The notes under the pieces: model-generated | Told to the model about the DNA's origin: nothing | Database searches by the model: none | What the model saw: the letters and a program-made list of their open reading frames with translations, nothing else | Assembly (NCBI RefSeq): GCF_022867865.1 | Contig: NZ_JALIEC010000008.1 | Coordinates: 80,374 to 144,373, forward strand | DNA from: Phaeobacter sp. J2-8 | GTDB taxonomy: Bacteria > Pseudomonadota > Alphaproteobacteria > Rhodobacterales > Rhodobacteraceae | Direction of reading: 5' to 3' | DNA length: 64,000 nucleotides | Position numbers and translations under genes: made by a program | Shown here: piece by piece, positions 18,313-27,484 of the stretch | Position numbering within the stretch: position 1 is the stretch's first letter | Layout: each line of letters starts with the position of its first letter

Positions 18313-19187
18313 ATGCAATCCAAGAACTCGGCTGGTTCCTGCTGGCGCCGACGTTAACAATCCTGTTCTTTTTCGGTGTCTTACCGTTTTTCTACGTTGT
18401 CTATGTATCGTTTCACTCCTGGAACCCCTTTGCGGTTGATCCGAACATGGTGTTCAACGGTGCGGACAACTTCCGCAAGATTGTGTTCGACCCTGCCTTT
18501 CTGAATTCGGTGAGTGTGACGGTTCTGTTTGTGCTGTTTGCCGTAATCTCGGAATTGATTGTCGGCTATCTTCTGGCACAGGCCTTCATGCGGGATTTTC
18601 CCGGCAAGGCGATTTTCCGCACCATTCACACGCTGCCGCTGATCATGGCGCCGATCATTGTCGGCTCTGTCTGGAAGCTGATGACCACGCCATCAATCGG
18701 GATCATCCCGCATTATTTGGACGAATGGTTTGGCATCACCATGAACATCGGCACCTCCGCCCCGGCGGCATTTGCCACCATCGTAATCATGGACATCTGG
18801 CATTGGACCCCGCTGGTCACACTGACGCTGATTGCCGCGCTGGTGTCATTGCCGCCGGATCCGTTTGAACAGGCCCAGATTGACGGGGCGAACAAGCGCC
18901 AGATCTTTTGGCATATCACCCTGCCGATGATTGCGCCCGCCGTTGTTGCAACCGTCTTTATCCGCCTGATGGATGCATTGCGGACGGTGGACGAGGTCTG
19001 GATGCTGACCGGCGGCGGCCCCGGATCGGCCACGCGGTTTGTCGGTGTCCATATCTTCAAGGAGGTATTTCCAAAGACGAATTATGGTTATGGATCAACC
19101 ATTTCCGTGATCGTTCTCTACCTCACGATTGTGGTCTGCTGGTTGCTTTATGTGACCATGCTTGCCCCGCGCAGCAAGAAGGATTGA
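18313..19187 (+). CDS. Polyol/sugar ABC transporter permease 1, probable frame break near 18332
   Basis: MalF-type inner-membrane permease with six helices and the ATPase-docking EAA loop (DPFEQAQIDGANKRQIFWHI). The frame with family sequence is open from a GTG at 18306, but the only well-placed ribosome-binding site (GGGGAGG) serves the ATG at 18313. That ATG reads MQSKNS and then leaves the frame. Adding one base after 18332 (GGCTGG to GGCCTGG) joins MQSKNSA to WFLLAPTLTI, the expected start. Without a break the protein would start at the GTG. Confidence 0.82.
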
Positions 19188-19191
19188 GACC

Positions 19192-20028
19192 ATGAAAAAG
19201 CAAAACCCGATCATTGGCATTGTGTTCTGGACCCTGGTCAGTTTCCTGACATTGTTCCCGATTTACTGGCTGTTCGTGATTTCGGTGAAACCGGCGGTAC
19301 AGCTGTTTTCCACCCCGGAATTGATCCTGTCCGATCCCTATTGGGGCAATTACGCCAAGGTCTGGGGCGACCGGTTGCTGCGCAGTTACATGTTGAATTC
19401 GGTCATCATCTCGACCGGCAACGCGGTGTTGTGCACGGTCCTGGGCTTTTTCGCCTGTTACGCGCTGTCGCGCTTCAACATGAGCGGCAAAGAGTCGATC
19501 TTTTTCTGGACCATCACAAACCGCATGGCGCCGCTGGCCGTCTTTCTGCTGCCATTGTTCCTGTTGATGACTCAGGTCTATTCAGTGGGGGAATGGCGGT
19601 TGCTGGACACACGGATCGGCATGATCCTGGTCTATTGCACCTTCAATCTGCCCTTTGCGATCTGGACGTTGCGCCCGACCGTGGATGGCATCCCGAAAGA
19701 GCTGGACGAAGCGGCCTATGTCGATGGCGCAAGCTCCTGGAAGGTGATCACCGAGGTTGTCTTTCCCCTCTGCCGTCCCGGTCTGGCGGTGACCCTGATC
19801 CTGACATGGGTCTTTGCCTGGAATGAATACCTGTTGGCGGCGACGCTGACCAATTTCAATGCGCGCACCTTGACCACGGGCCTGAGCGAATATGTGACCA
19901 CAACCGGCACCGAATGGGGCGTGATGGCGACGATCTCTGTGTTCACGCTGATCCCGGCGCTGATCGTTTTTGGCCTGGTACAGAAACATATTGTGGCCGG
20001 TCTGACCTTTGGCGCGGTGAAAGGATAA
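19192..20028 (+). CDS. Polyol/sugar ABC transporter permease 2
   Basis: MalG-type permease of 278 aa from the ATG at 19192. Six hydrophobic helices are visible, with the EAA motif PKELDEAAYVDGASSWKVIT towards the C-terminus. It partners the preceding permease in the same importer and sits four bases behind it. Confidence 0.9.
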   Translation: MKKQNPIIGIVFWTLVSFLTLFPIYWLFVISVKPAVQLFSTPELILSDPYWGNYAKVWGDRLLRSYMLNSVIISTGNAVLCTVLGFFACYALSRFNMSGKESIFFWTITNRMAPLAVFLLPLFLLMTQVYSVGEWRLLDTRIGMILVYCTFNLPFAIWTLRPTVDGIPKELDEAAYVDGASSWKVITEVVFPLCRPGLAVTLILTWVFAWNEYLLAATLTNFNARTLTTGLSEYVTTTGTEWGVMATISVFTLIPALIVFGLVQKHIVAGLTFGAVKG

Positions 20029-20032
20029 CAAG

Positions 20033-20284
20033 ATGGTTGATCAAAACGATGCCCCCCTCGCGGCGGCGCATTTCGAAGAGGAAGGCGCACCGCCAATTGC
20101 CCAGAAGAAGGCCGGGTTCCTGCCGATTGAAACCAATTGGTTTGACCGTGTCTTCATCTCGGTGGTGATCTGGATTGCGCTGTCGCTGCTGTGGTTTCGG
20201 GTCTTTGAACCGCTGGGCCTGTCGATCTGGATTTCAAATGCAATCGCCATCGCCTTGGCCGTGTTCATCGTAAGGAAAGGGTGA
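20033..20284 (+). CDS. Small two-helix membrane protein of the transporter operon
   Basis: 83 aa. A hydrophilic N-terminus of about 38 residues is followed by two hydrophobic helices (about 39-60 and 63-80) and a short basic end. It lies between permease 2 and the dehydrogenase with gaps of four and three bases and a clear in-operon start, so it is a real gene. I do not recognise a named family with confidence. Small two-helix proteins are known in some glycerol-type ABC operons; a role as accessory subunit of the importer is inference. Confidence 0.7.
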   Translation: MVDQNDAPLAAAHFEEEGAPPIAQKKAGFLPIETNWFDRVFISVVIWIALSLLWFRVFEPLGLSIWISNAIAIALAVFIVRKG

Positions 20285-20287
20285 AAC

Positions 20288-21339
20288 ATGAAATCTCTGG
20301 TGCTTGAAAAGAAAGATGAAATCAATCTGCGGGACTTCCCGGCGATTGATCGTGAGGAAGAGGTTCTGGGTCCGCGTGATCTGCGTATCAAATTGCACAC
20401 GGTGGGGATCTGCGGCTCTGATGTCCATTATTACACCCATGGCCGTATCGGGCCGTTTGTGGTGAACGAACCGATGATCCTCGGGCACGAGGCCGCGGGC
20501 ACGGTGATCGAAACCGGCAGCGCCGTCACCACATTGAAGGTTGGCGACCGGGTTTGCATGGAGCCGGGCATTCCCGACCCCAACAGCCGCGCAACCCAGC
20601 TTGGCATGTATAATATTGACCCGGCCGTCCGGTTTTGGGCGACCCCGCCGGTGCATGGCATCCTGCGCCCCACCTGTGTGCATCCAGAGGCCTTTACCTT
20701 CAAACTGCCCGACAACGTCAGCTTTGGCGAGGCGGCGATGGTCGAACCCCTTGCGGTGGGGGTGCATGCGGCCACCAAGGCGCGGGTAAAACCGGGGGAC
20801 AATGCGGTTGTCATGGGGGCCGGGCCGATTGGGCTTGTCACCGCGCTGGCCGCTTTGGCGGCGGGATGCGCGCGGGTCTATGTGACCGATCTGGCCGAAC
20901 AAAAACTTGAAATCGCCAGATCCCTCAGCCCGGCGATCACCCCGGTGCATGTCACATCGGAAAACCTCGTCGATGTGGTCAGCCGCGACACCGATGGGTG
21001 GGGGGTGGATATCGTATTCGAGGCCACCGGCAGCCCCCATGCCGCCAGAACGGTTTTCGAACCGCTTTGCCCTGGCGGCTGTGTGGTGATGATCGGCGGC
21101 CAGCCCGATCCCATCCAATATGACGCCGGGGCCGCGATGATCCGCGAAGCCCGGGTCGAGAACATCTTTCGCTATGCGCATGTGTTCCCGCGATGTGTCG
21201 GCATGCTCAGCACCGGGGCGATCGACGTCAAACCCCTGATCACCAGAACATTTGAATTCAAAGACAGCGTGCATGCGTTCGACATCGCCGCCTCTGCCCC
21301 CCGGCAGACGTGAAAATACAGATCGAACTGCCGCAATAA
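20288..21339 (+). CDS. Zinc-dependent polyol (xylitol/sorbitol-type) dehydrogenase, frame break at the 3' end
   Basis: Medium-chain dehydrogenase of about 350 aa that oxidises a polyol to a ketose with NAD. Catalytic-zinc residues are Cys43 (GICGSDVH) and the HE pair in ILGHEAAG; the four cysteines of a structural zinc are absent, as in many sorbitol/xylitol dehydrogenases. The Rossmann motif is [11 protein letters not shown]. The frame leaves the family sequence at ASAPRQT-stop (21313). One more C in the run at 21297-21302 (six Cs, seven needed) gives [16 protein letters not shown] and a stop at 21337-21339. With xylulokinase in the operon, xylitol (giving D-xylulose) is the likeliest substrate; D-arabitol is an alternative. 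Confidence 0.85.
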
Positions 21340-21351
21340 GGAAACAGCGAA

Positions 21352-22413
21352 ATGGCCAACGTAACAATCGACAATGTGATCAAACGCTATGGCTCTGTGC
21401 AGGTGATGCACGGCGTCAGCGTTGACATTGAAGACGGCGAATTTGTCGTGCTGGTCGGCCCGTCGGGCTGTGGGAAATCCACGCTGCTGCGCATGTTGGC
21501 AGGGCTGGAGGAAATCAGCGACGGCACGATTTCCATTGGCGACCGGGTGGTGAATGACGTACCGCCAAAAGAGCGCGACATCGCGATGGTGTTCCAGAGC
21601 TACGCGCTTTACCCGCACAAGACGGTGTATGACAACATCGGGTTTCCGTTGAAAATGGCCAAGCGTCCAAAAGCGGAAATTGACGAACAGGTGACAAAAG
21701 CGGCCGGCATTCTCGACCTGACCAAATATCTGAAACGCTACCCCAAGGAACTGTCGGGCGGGCAACGTCAACGGGTGGCCATGGGGCGGGCCATCGTGCG
21801 CGATCCGCAGGTCTTTTTGTTTGATGAACCGTTGTCCAATCTTGACGCAAAGCTGCGGGTGACGATGCGGATCGAAATCAAGGAGTTGCACCAGCGTCTG
21901 GGCACGACCATCGTCTATGTCACCCACGATCAGATCGAAGCGATGACCATGGCCGACAAGATTGTGGTGATGCGCGACGGCAAGGTCGAACAGATCGGTA
22001 GCCCGCTGGATCTCTATGACAATCCCAACAACACCTTTGTTGCCAGCTTCATCGGCTCGCCGTCGATGAATTTTGTCCATGGCAAGATCGCGACAGAGGC
22101 CGGACAGAAGATTTTCCTGTCCGACAGCGGCATGAAACTGCCGTTGCCCCCGACCGAGGCCCAGGAAGGCCGGGCCGTAACCTATGGTGTGCGCCCGGAG
22201 CATATCCAGATTGGTGACAGCGGCGTTCCGATGGAGGTGGTTGTGGTCGAACCCACCGGATCGGAAACCCAGATCTTTGCCAAATCCGGCAAGGATGTGA
22301 TCGACGCATTGGTCAAGGAACGGATCAGCGCCCGGCCGCAATCGACGTTGGGGTTTGTGATCAATCCGGATGATGTGCACCTGTTTGATCGCGCCAGTGA
22401 ACAGCGCATTTGA
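21352..22413 (+). CDS. Polyol/sugar ABC transporter ATP-binding protein
   Basis: 353-aa MalK/UgpC-type ATPase. Walker A is GPSGCGKST, the signature is [14 protein letters not shown] and Walker B is [16 protein letters not shown]. The C-terminal 120 residues form the OB-type regulatory domain ([12 protein letters not shown]). It energises the two permeases at 18313 and 19192 and is downstream of the dehydrogenase in the same operon. Confidence 0.93.
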   Translation: MANVTIDNVIKRYGSVQVMHGVSVDIEDGEFVVLVGPSGCGKSTLLRMLAGLEEISDGTISIGDRVVNDVPPKERDIAMVFQSYALYPHKTVYDNIGFPLKMAKRPKAEIDEQVTKAAGILDLTKYLKRYPKELSGGQRQRVAMGRAIVRDPQVFLFDEPLSNLDAKLRVTMRIEIKELHQRLGTTIVYVTHDQIEAMTMADKIVVMRDGKVEQIGSPLDLYDNPNNTFVASFIGSPSMNFVHGKIATEAGQKIFLSDSGMKLPLPPTEAQEGRAVTYGVRPEHIQIGDSGVPMEVVVVEPTGSETQIFAKSGKDVIDALVKERISARPQSTLGFVINPDDVHLFDRASEQRI

Positions 22414-22455
22414 TCAACCGCTGCTGTGCGTGAAGTGCCGGGGAAAGGATGTCGC

Positions 22456-23142
22456 ATGTCGCCAATCAAGGCTGTAATTTTTGATCTCGACGGCTGCCTT
22501 GTCGATAGCGAACCCTTGTCGCTGGCGGCAATTGCCGCCGAAATGCGCCAGATTGGCATTGCCGATGCCACAGCGCAGGAGATCGGCGACCGCTTTCTGG
22601 GCGTCGCCATGCCGGTCATTTCCGATTACGTGACCCGGCGGCTAGGCCGGGCGATCCCGGCGGATTTCGCCCTGCGGGTCGAGCGGCGGTTGCTGGCCGC
22701 ATATGTCACCGATTTGCGGCAAATCGACGGGGCTGCCGCCCTGTTGGCGGATTTGCAGCAACTGGGGCTTGGCATGGCCATTGCCACCGGCGGATCGCTG
22801 CGGCGCATGTCGGCGACACTGGAGATTGCCGGTCTGGCGGATTGGTTTACCGGCACGGCGTCCAGCGCCGAAGAGGTCCGCAATGGCAAGCCTGCGCCGG
22901 ACTTGTTCCAACTGGGCTTGGATCGGCTGCAACTGGCCCCGTCTGACTGTCTTGTGCTCGAAGATTCGCCGCATGGGATCAGGGGCGCCTGTGCGGCGGG
23001 TATTCCGGCCATCGGCTTTGTCGGCGGCAGTCACCTTGTTGATCGCAAGGCAGAGCACGCCGCGATCCTGCGGGATGCCGGCGCGGTGGATGTGTTTGAA
23101 ACCCTTGCGGAGGTTGGGCAATTTGTCCGGTCGGCGGGATAA
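22456..23142 (+). CDS. HAD-superfamily phosphatase, beta-phosphoglucomutase-like
   Basis: 228 aa from the ATG at 22456. Motif I DLDGC with DxD at the N-terminus, motif II TGGSLRR and motif IV VLEDSPHGIRGA are all present. HADs of this type dephosphorylate sugar phosphates; in pentitol operons they may remove misphosphorylated intermediates. That role is inferred from its place between the ATPase and xylB. Confidence 0.82.
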   Translation: MSPIKAVIFDLDGCLVDSEPLSLAAIAAEMRQIGIADATAQEIGDRFLGVAMPVISDYVTRRLGRAIPADFALRVERRLLAAYVTDLRQIDGAAALLADLQQLGLGMAIATGGSLRRMSATLEIAGLADWFTGTASSAEEVRNGKPAPDLFQLGLDRLQLAPSDCLVLEDSPHGIRGACAAGIPAIGFVGGSHLVDRKAEHAAILRDAGAVDVFETLAEVGQFVRSAG

Positions 23143-23284
23143 GGGTAGGGGCAGGGACGTGCGCCAGATCGACGGTGATCCCGCGCACACCCCAGGGTAT
23201 GCCGCGCCGTTTCCGGCCCGGCTGACAGAAATCGACCAGACCGGCGCGCATGGGATGCAGCGCCACTATGTGAAGGGGATTTGA
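23143..23284 (+). other. Short gap before xylB, possible gene remnant
   Basis: 142 bases between the HAD stop and xylB. One frame is open across it and ends HYVKGI-stop at 23282-23284, directly before the xylB ATG. I do not recognise the peptide. It could be the remains of a lost gene or chance. Confidence 0.25.
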
Positions 23285-24736
23285 ATGACGTTTCTTGGCA
23301 TCGACCTTGGGACTTCTGGCCTGCGCGTCCTGCTTGTGGATGAAAACGGCGCATCATTGGGATCGGTGGAACGCCATTATCAGGCGGCACATCCCCATCC
23401 CGGTTGGTCGGAACAGGACCCGGCGGATTGGATTGCCGCGCTGGAGGCTGCCATCGCAGAGCTGCGTGCCGGCTGTCCCGGTTTTGCAGAATTGCGCGGC
23501 ATCGGCGTGGCCGGCCAGATGCACGGCGCGACGCTTCTGGACGACAGCGGGGCGGTTCTGCGGCCCTGTATTCTGTGGAATGACCAACGGTCCCATAGCG
23601 AAGCGGCGGTGCTGGATGCCACCGACGGCGTGCGCGCGATATCGGGAAACATCGTGTTCCCCGGATTTACCGCGCCAAAACTGGAATGGGTGCGCAGACA
23701 TGAACCTGCGATCTTTGCCAAAACGGCCAAGGTTCTGCTGCCGGCGGCCTATCTGAATTACTATCTGACGGGGGAATACGTCGGGGATATGTCGGACAGC
23801 GCCGGCACCTCCTGGCTGGATGTTCAGGAACGGCAATGGTCGGACCGTCTGTTGGAGGCAAGCCATATGCGCCGGGATCAGATGCCCCGGTTGGTCGAAG
23901 GCTCTGGTGCGGCCGGGCAATTGCGGCAGGCGCTCTCGGCGCAATGGGGGCTGTCCCAGCCGGTCACCGTCGCTGGCGGTGCGGCGGACAATGCGGCGGC
24001 GGCCTGTGGGATTGGCGCGCTGGACGAGGGGCAGGGATTTGTGTCGCTTGGCACCTCCGGGGTGCTGTTGGCGGCGCGCGACGGCTATCGTCCTGCGCCC
24101 GAAACTGCGGTGCATACCTTTTGCCACGCGGTGCCGGGGCGGTGGTATCAAATGGGCGTCATGTTGTCGGCCACGGACAGCATGAACTGGCTGGCGCGGA
24201 TCGTTGGGCAAAATCCGTCTGATTTGACAGCGGCGCTTGGCGATACATTGGCCGGGCCGGGAAATGTGCGGTTTTTGCCCTATCTCTCGGGCGAACGCAC
24301 ACCCCATAATGACGCGGAAATTCGTGGCGGTCTGACCGGTCTGGCGACCTCGACCACGCGCAGCGATTTGGTGCGGGCGGTGCTTGAGGGGGTGGCCTTT
24401 GGCCTGCGCGACATTTTCGATGCCCTGGCGGCGACGGATGTTCGGATGGACCGGATCATTGCCATTGGTGGCGGCAGCGCGTCACGTTACTGGCTGAAAC
24501 TGATCGCGACGGTGTTGAACGTGCCCTTGCAATTGCCGGGATCCGGCGAATTTGGCGCGGCGCTGGGGGCGGCCCGGCTGGGGATGATTGCCGCGACCGG
24601 GGGCACGCCGGAACAGATCATCACCCCGCCAGACATCCATGTCGAAATCCCGCCCGATCCGTCGCTTCAGGCGCAGTTTGAAGAGGCGTATCAGGCATTT
24701 CGCGCGGCGTATCCCGGACTGAAGGCGATCCAGTGA
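23285..24736 (+). CDS. xylB: Xylulokinase
   Basis: FGGY-family kinase of 483 aa, phosphorylating D-xylulose for the pentose phosphate pathway. The N-terminus FLGIDLGTSGLRVLLVDENG is the phosphate-1 motif. The xylulokinase GQMHGATLLD segment (about 79-88), the LWNDQRS segment, VGGAADNAA-type adenine loop (AGGAADNAAAACG) and IAIGGGSASRYWLK close to the C-terminus are present. It ends the polyol operon and, with the dehydrogenase, makes a complete xylitol to xylulose-5-phosphate route. Confidence 0.93.
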   Translation: MTFLGIDLGTSGLRVLLVDENGASLGSVERHYQAAHPHPGWSEQDPADWIAALEAAIAELRAGCPGFAELRGIGVAGQMHGATLLDDSGAVLRPCILWNDQRSHSEAAVLDATDGVRAISGNIVFPGFTAPKLEWVRRHEPAIFAKTAKVLLPAAYLNYYLTGEYVGDMSDSAGTSWLDVQERQWSDRLLEASHMRRDQMPRLVEGSGAAGQLRQALSAQWGLSQPVTVAGGAADNAAAACGIGALDEGQGFVSLGTSGVLLAARDGYRPAPETAVHTFCHAVPGRWYQMGVMLSATDSMNWLARIVGQNPSDLTAALGDTLAGPGNVRFLPYLSGERTPHNDAEIRGGLTGLATSTTRSDLVRAVLEGVAFGLRDIFDALAATDVRMDRIIAIGGGSASRYWLKLIATVLNVPLQLPGSGEFGAALGAARLGMIAATGGTPEQIITPPDIHVEIPPDPSLQAQFEEAYQAFRAAYPGLKAIQ

Positions 24737-24759
24737 TCTGCGGGCTTCGGCCCTGAAGG

Positions 24760-25779
24760 TCAGCCAAGCTGGCGCAGGATGTCATTGGTGTGCGGCATCA
24801 GCGCCAGGCTGGCCTCTATCCGGGTGCGCCAACGCGGCCCCCGGGATTGGGCATCTTGCCAGGCGGCGGCCAGATCGTCGGGCCGGTCCTCTGCCAGAAT
24901 GGCAATCAAAAACGCCGCCTGACCGCGATCCTTGCGCGCCTTCATCTGATCGGGGCCGCCCCGGCGACGATCTGCGACAATCAACTTGTGAATGGCAAAT
25001 CGTTCGGGGCGGGGGATCTGGACCAATACGCCGGACCGATACAGCGCGACCGCATGGATCGGATCGGCGATCAGATAGTTGAGATAGTTCAACGCCTGTG
25101 CGCTGACCCCAAGGGCGGGCAGGGGTTTCACCCGTTCGTCGCCAAAGGCCGGTGTCAGAAATTCCACCATGGCCGTGCCGTGGTTTTGTCGCCATTTCCA
25201 GATCTGGCGATCCTGAAGCCCCGGCACCGGATCAAATTTGAGGCTTTGCAGAATGTCGCCCGGCGTCTCTTCGACCTGATCGCCAAGCGCGACAGAAAGC
25301 CGTTCGAAACTGGCAAAATCCATGTCGCCGGTCTGGGCCAGCTCGTCTGAGCCGAACCGCACCCCCAATTCCCCCTGATACAATGCATATGCCCCGGTGC
25401 CGACCAGCGTCCCGCCCAACCGGAACAGGCCGGACCGGGCAAAGGCCAACAGCATCGACCCTGTGTCGCGGTCGGTTGCAATAAACCCCTCTGCACGCAA
25501 CAGCCGCGCCAAACGTGCCATCTCGGCCCGGCGTTCTGCCGCCTCGGCCTTTAGGGCCGTCGCGCGGGCAAGGCGCTGGCGCAGGGCAGGGGTGCCTTCG
25601 CCCAGATAGCGGCTTTTCATCTCTGTGCCGATGCGGAACTTATCATAAAGGTAGCTGCGCCCGTTGCGTTGGCGTTCCTCTATGCTGCCAATAAGATCCG
25701 ACGCCATGGCATCAAGATGCATCCGCAGCAGATCGTGATAGGCCACCTGGGCAATGCGGGAATGGGATTGGGCGGGCAT
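24760..25779 (-). CDS. GSU2403-family nucleotidyltransferase-fold protein
   Basis: 339 aa from the ATG at 25779; codons upstream run into the repeat region and are not family-like. A Lys/Arg-rich helical N-terminus of about 100 residues precedes a nucleotidyltransferase-like core with LFRLGGTLVGTGAYALYQ and the acidic pair in TGDMDFASFE (about 170-180). A C-terminal helical part carries FAIHKLIVADRR. The fold is that of antitoxin/toxin nucleotidyltransferases and GSU2403 relatives, whose function is not known. Two large dyads lie directly in front of the gene and suggest tight self-regulation. Confidence 0.75.
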   Translation of the reverse strand: MPAQSHSRIAQVAYHDLLRMHLDAMASDLIGSIEERQRNGRSYLYDKFRIGTEMKSRYLGEGTPALRQRLARATALKAEAAERRAEMARLARLLRAEGFIATDRDTGSMLLAFARSGLFRLGGTLVGTGAYALYQGELGVRFGSDELAQTGDMDFASFERLSVALGDQVEETPGDILQSLKFDPVPGLQDRQIWKWRQNHGTAMVEFLTPAFGDERVKPLPALGVSAQALNYLNYLIADPIHAVALYRSGVLVQIPRPERFAIHKLIVADRRRGGPDQMKARKDRGQAAFLIAILAEDRPDDLAAAWQDAQSRGPRWRTRIEASLALMPHTNDILRQLG

Positions 25780-25822
25780 GGGGCCTCTGACGTTTGTGTG
25801 CCGCGACCGTGTGCAGCGAATG

Positions 25823-25888
25823 TGTGCAGCAATTATATCTTTGCTGCACACACGCTGCAATGTGCAGCAAACATTTTTTTGCTGCACA
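25823..25888. repeat. Two identical-arm dyads TGTGCAGCAA-N8-TTGCTGCACA
   Basis: The first dyad spans 25823-25850 and the second 25861-25888. Each has perfect ten-base arms and an eight-base spacer, and they repeat at 38 bases. A further half-site TGTGCAGC lies at 25810-25817. They sit between the nucleotidyltransferase-fold gene (leftward, start 25779) and the TAXI-TRAP operon (rightward, start 25974) and look like a double operator. Confidence 0.8.
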
Positions 25889-25973
25889 TACCTGAGCGGT
25901 GTCAACTTATCATTCCCCTTGCATCATCGGACCCACCCCATAGAGTTCCCCCATAAAAAGGGAGGACTAAAAA

Positions 25974-26933
25974 ATGAAAATTCTGGGAATCACCGCACTT
26001 CTGGCCGCGATGGCGGCCACGCCGGTTCTGGCACAGACACAGATCTCTGTGGCGACGGGCGGCACCGGCGGCGTTTACTATCCGATGGGTGGCGGCATTG
26101 CCGAAATCATCAACAAACATGTCGAAGGCTACGCCGCAACCGCCGAAGTGACCGGCGCATCGGTGGAAAACATGGGGCTGATTGCCACTGGCGACGCCGA
26201 TCTGGCCATTGGTCTGGCCGACACGGTTCAGCAGGGATACTCCGGCACGGGCCGGTTCGATGGCCAGCAATTGCCAATGATCCGCGCGGTTGGATCGCTT
26301 TATGCCAACATGATTCAGATCGCCACCATGGCCGATTCCGACATCATGTCGATTGACGATCTCAAGGGCAAACGCGTGTCGGTCGGTGCACCGGGTTCGG
26401 GCACCGAGGTCAACGTGCGCACCCTGCTGGAGGCCAATGGCATCTCGTTTGATGATTTCGACGCACAGCGCCTGAACTTCAACGAAACTGCGGATGCGCT
26501 GGCCAATGGCGACATCGACGTCGGGTTCTGGAGCGTTGGCGCGCCGACCTCGTCGATCCTGAACCTTGCCACCACCAATGACATCCGCATGATCGGATTG
26601 ACCGCGGAACAGGCCGAAGCCGCAGATGCCGCAGACCCGACATTCGCGCCAACCGTTCTGGCCGGTGGTCTGTACCAAGGTGTGGCCGAAGATGTCGCGA
26701 CGCTTGGTATCCCCAATGTGCTGGTCGTATCGTCGGAAATGGACGAAGACGCGGTGTATGAGATCACCAAGGCGATCTTTGAAAACATCGCCGAATTGCG
26801 CGCGGTGCATCCGGCGGCCAATGAAACCACCATCGAATTCACCCTGGCTGCGACACCTGTGCCGCTGCATCCCGGTGCAATTCGTTACTACGAAGAAACC
26901 GGCGCAACCATTTCGGACGATCTGCGGCCGTGA
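25974..26933 (+). CDS. TAXI-family TRAP transporter solute-binding protein
   Basis: 319 aa with a Sec signal (ILGITALLAAMAATPVLAQ). The TAXI family hallmark follows at once: ISVATGGTGGVYYPMGGG and later GLIATGDADLAIGLADT and KGKRVSVGAPGSGTEVN. It captures a small dicarboxylate or amino acid in the periplasm for the fused permease two genes on. It overlaps the next gene by four bases. Confidence 0.93.
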   Translation: MKILGITALLAAMAATPVLAQTQISVATGGTGGVYYPMGGGIAEIINKHVEGYAATAEVTGASVENMGLIATGDADLAIGLADTVQQGYSGTGRFDGQQLPMIRAVGSLYANMIQIATMADSDIMSIDDLKGKRVSVGAPGSGTEVNVRTLLEANGISFDDFDAQRLNFNETADALANGDIDVGFWSVGAPTSSILNLATTNDIRMIGLTAEQAEAADAADPTFAPTVLAGGLYQGVAEDVATLGIPNVLVVSSEMDEDAVYEITKAIFENIAELRAVHPAANETTIEFTLAATPVPLHPGAIRYYEETGATISDDLRP

Positions 26934-27484
26934 CATCAAGGATCAGAGGGGGGCTTTTTGCCCTCCTCTTTCTTATGGCGTCGGCTCAGGCCGTTGTTCT
27001 AGCCGCTGTTCTGGCCAGTGTTCTACAGGCCAGCGAAGTACGGGCCAGCGACCTTCGGGCCGACGTGTCCCAGACCCGCGTGCTGACGGCAACGATTGCC
27101 GAGGATGGCACCGAAATCGCCCGCTTGCCGGTGGCCGACGGGGCAGGATGGTGCGTGCTTTGGCGTCATTCGGTGCAGGGATTCGAAGTTGCCGATTGCT
27201 ATGAAAACCGCGGCGGCCACATGGTGCTTGTCCGCTCGCATCAGCCGGATTTTGCCGCCGGTCTTGGCCATTTGATTGGCCGGGGGCGGCAGCTGTCCGA
27301 TGGCGAAGGCGGCTATTGGATCGAAGATCTGGACGAACCCGTGCCCGGTGACAGCTATATCCTGCGCCCCGGCGGCCCGGCGGTGGATCATCGCCTGCGC
27401 ACCGATGATGCCGAAATATCCCTGTCTGCAGTTGCGGCGCGAAAACGTGTCCGGGTGGCACTGGAAAAAGGACCCCAGGAATGA
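26930..27484 (+). CDS. DUF1850 protein of the TAXI-TRAP operon
   Basis: 184 aa with a hydrophobic N-terminus (ALLFLMASAQAVVLAAVLASVL) that may be a signal or anchor. The motif WRHSVQGFEVADCYE (about 75-90) is the DUF1850 signature (short hydrophobic plus HSV). DUF1850 genes regularly sit between TAXI binding proteins and fused TRAP permeases; function unknown. It overlaps both neighbours by four bases, so the three genes are translated together. Confidence 0.85.
   Translation: MTSRIRGGLFALLFLMASAQAVVLAAVLASVLQASEVRASDLRADVSQTRVLTATIAEDGTEIARLPVADGAGWCVLWRHSVQGFEVADCYENRGGHMVLVRSHQPDFAAGLGHLIGRGRQLSDGEGGYWIEDLDEPVPGDSYILRPGGPAVDHRLRTDDAEISLSAVAARKRVRVALEKGPQE

Noticed and set aside
25823..25888. 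CRISPR array
   Set aside because: Only two short dyads with inverted arms and eight-base spacers; no cas gene. It looks like an operator.
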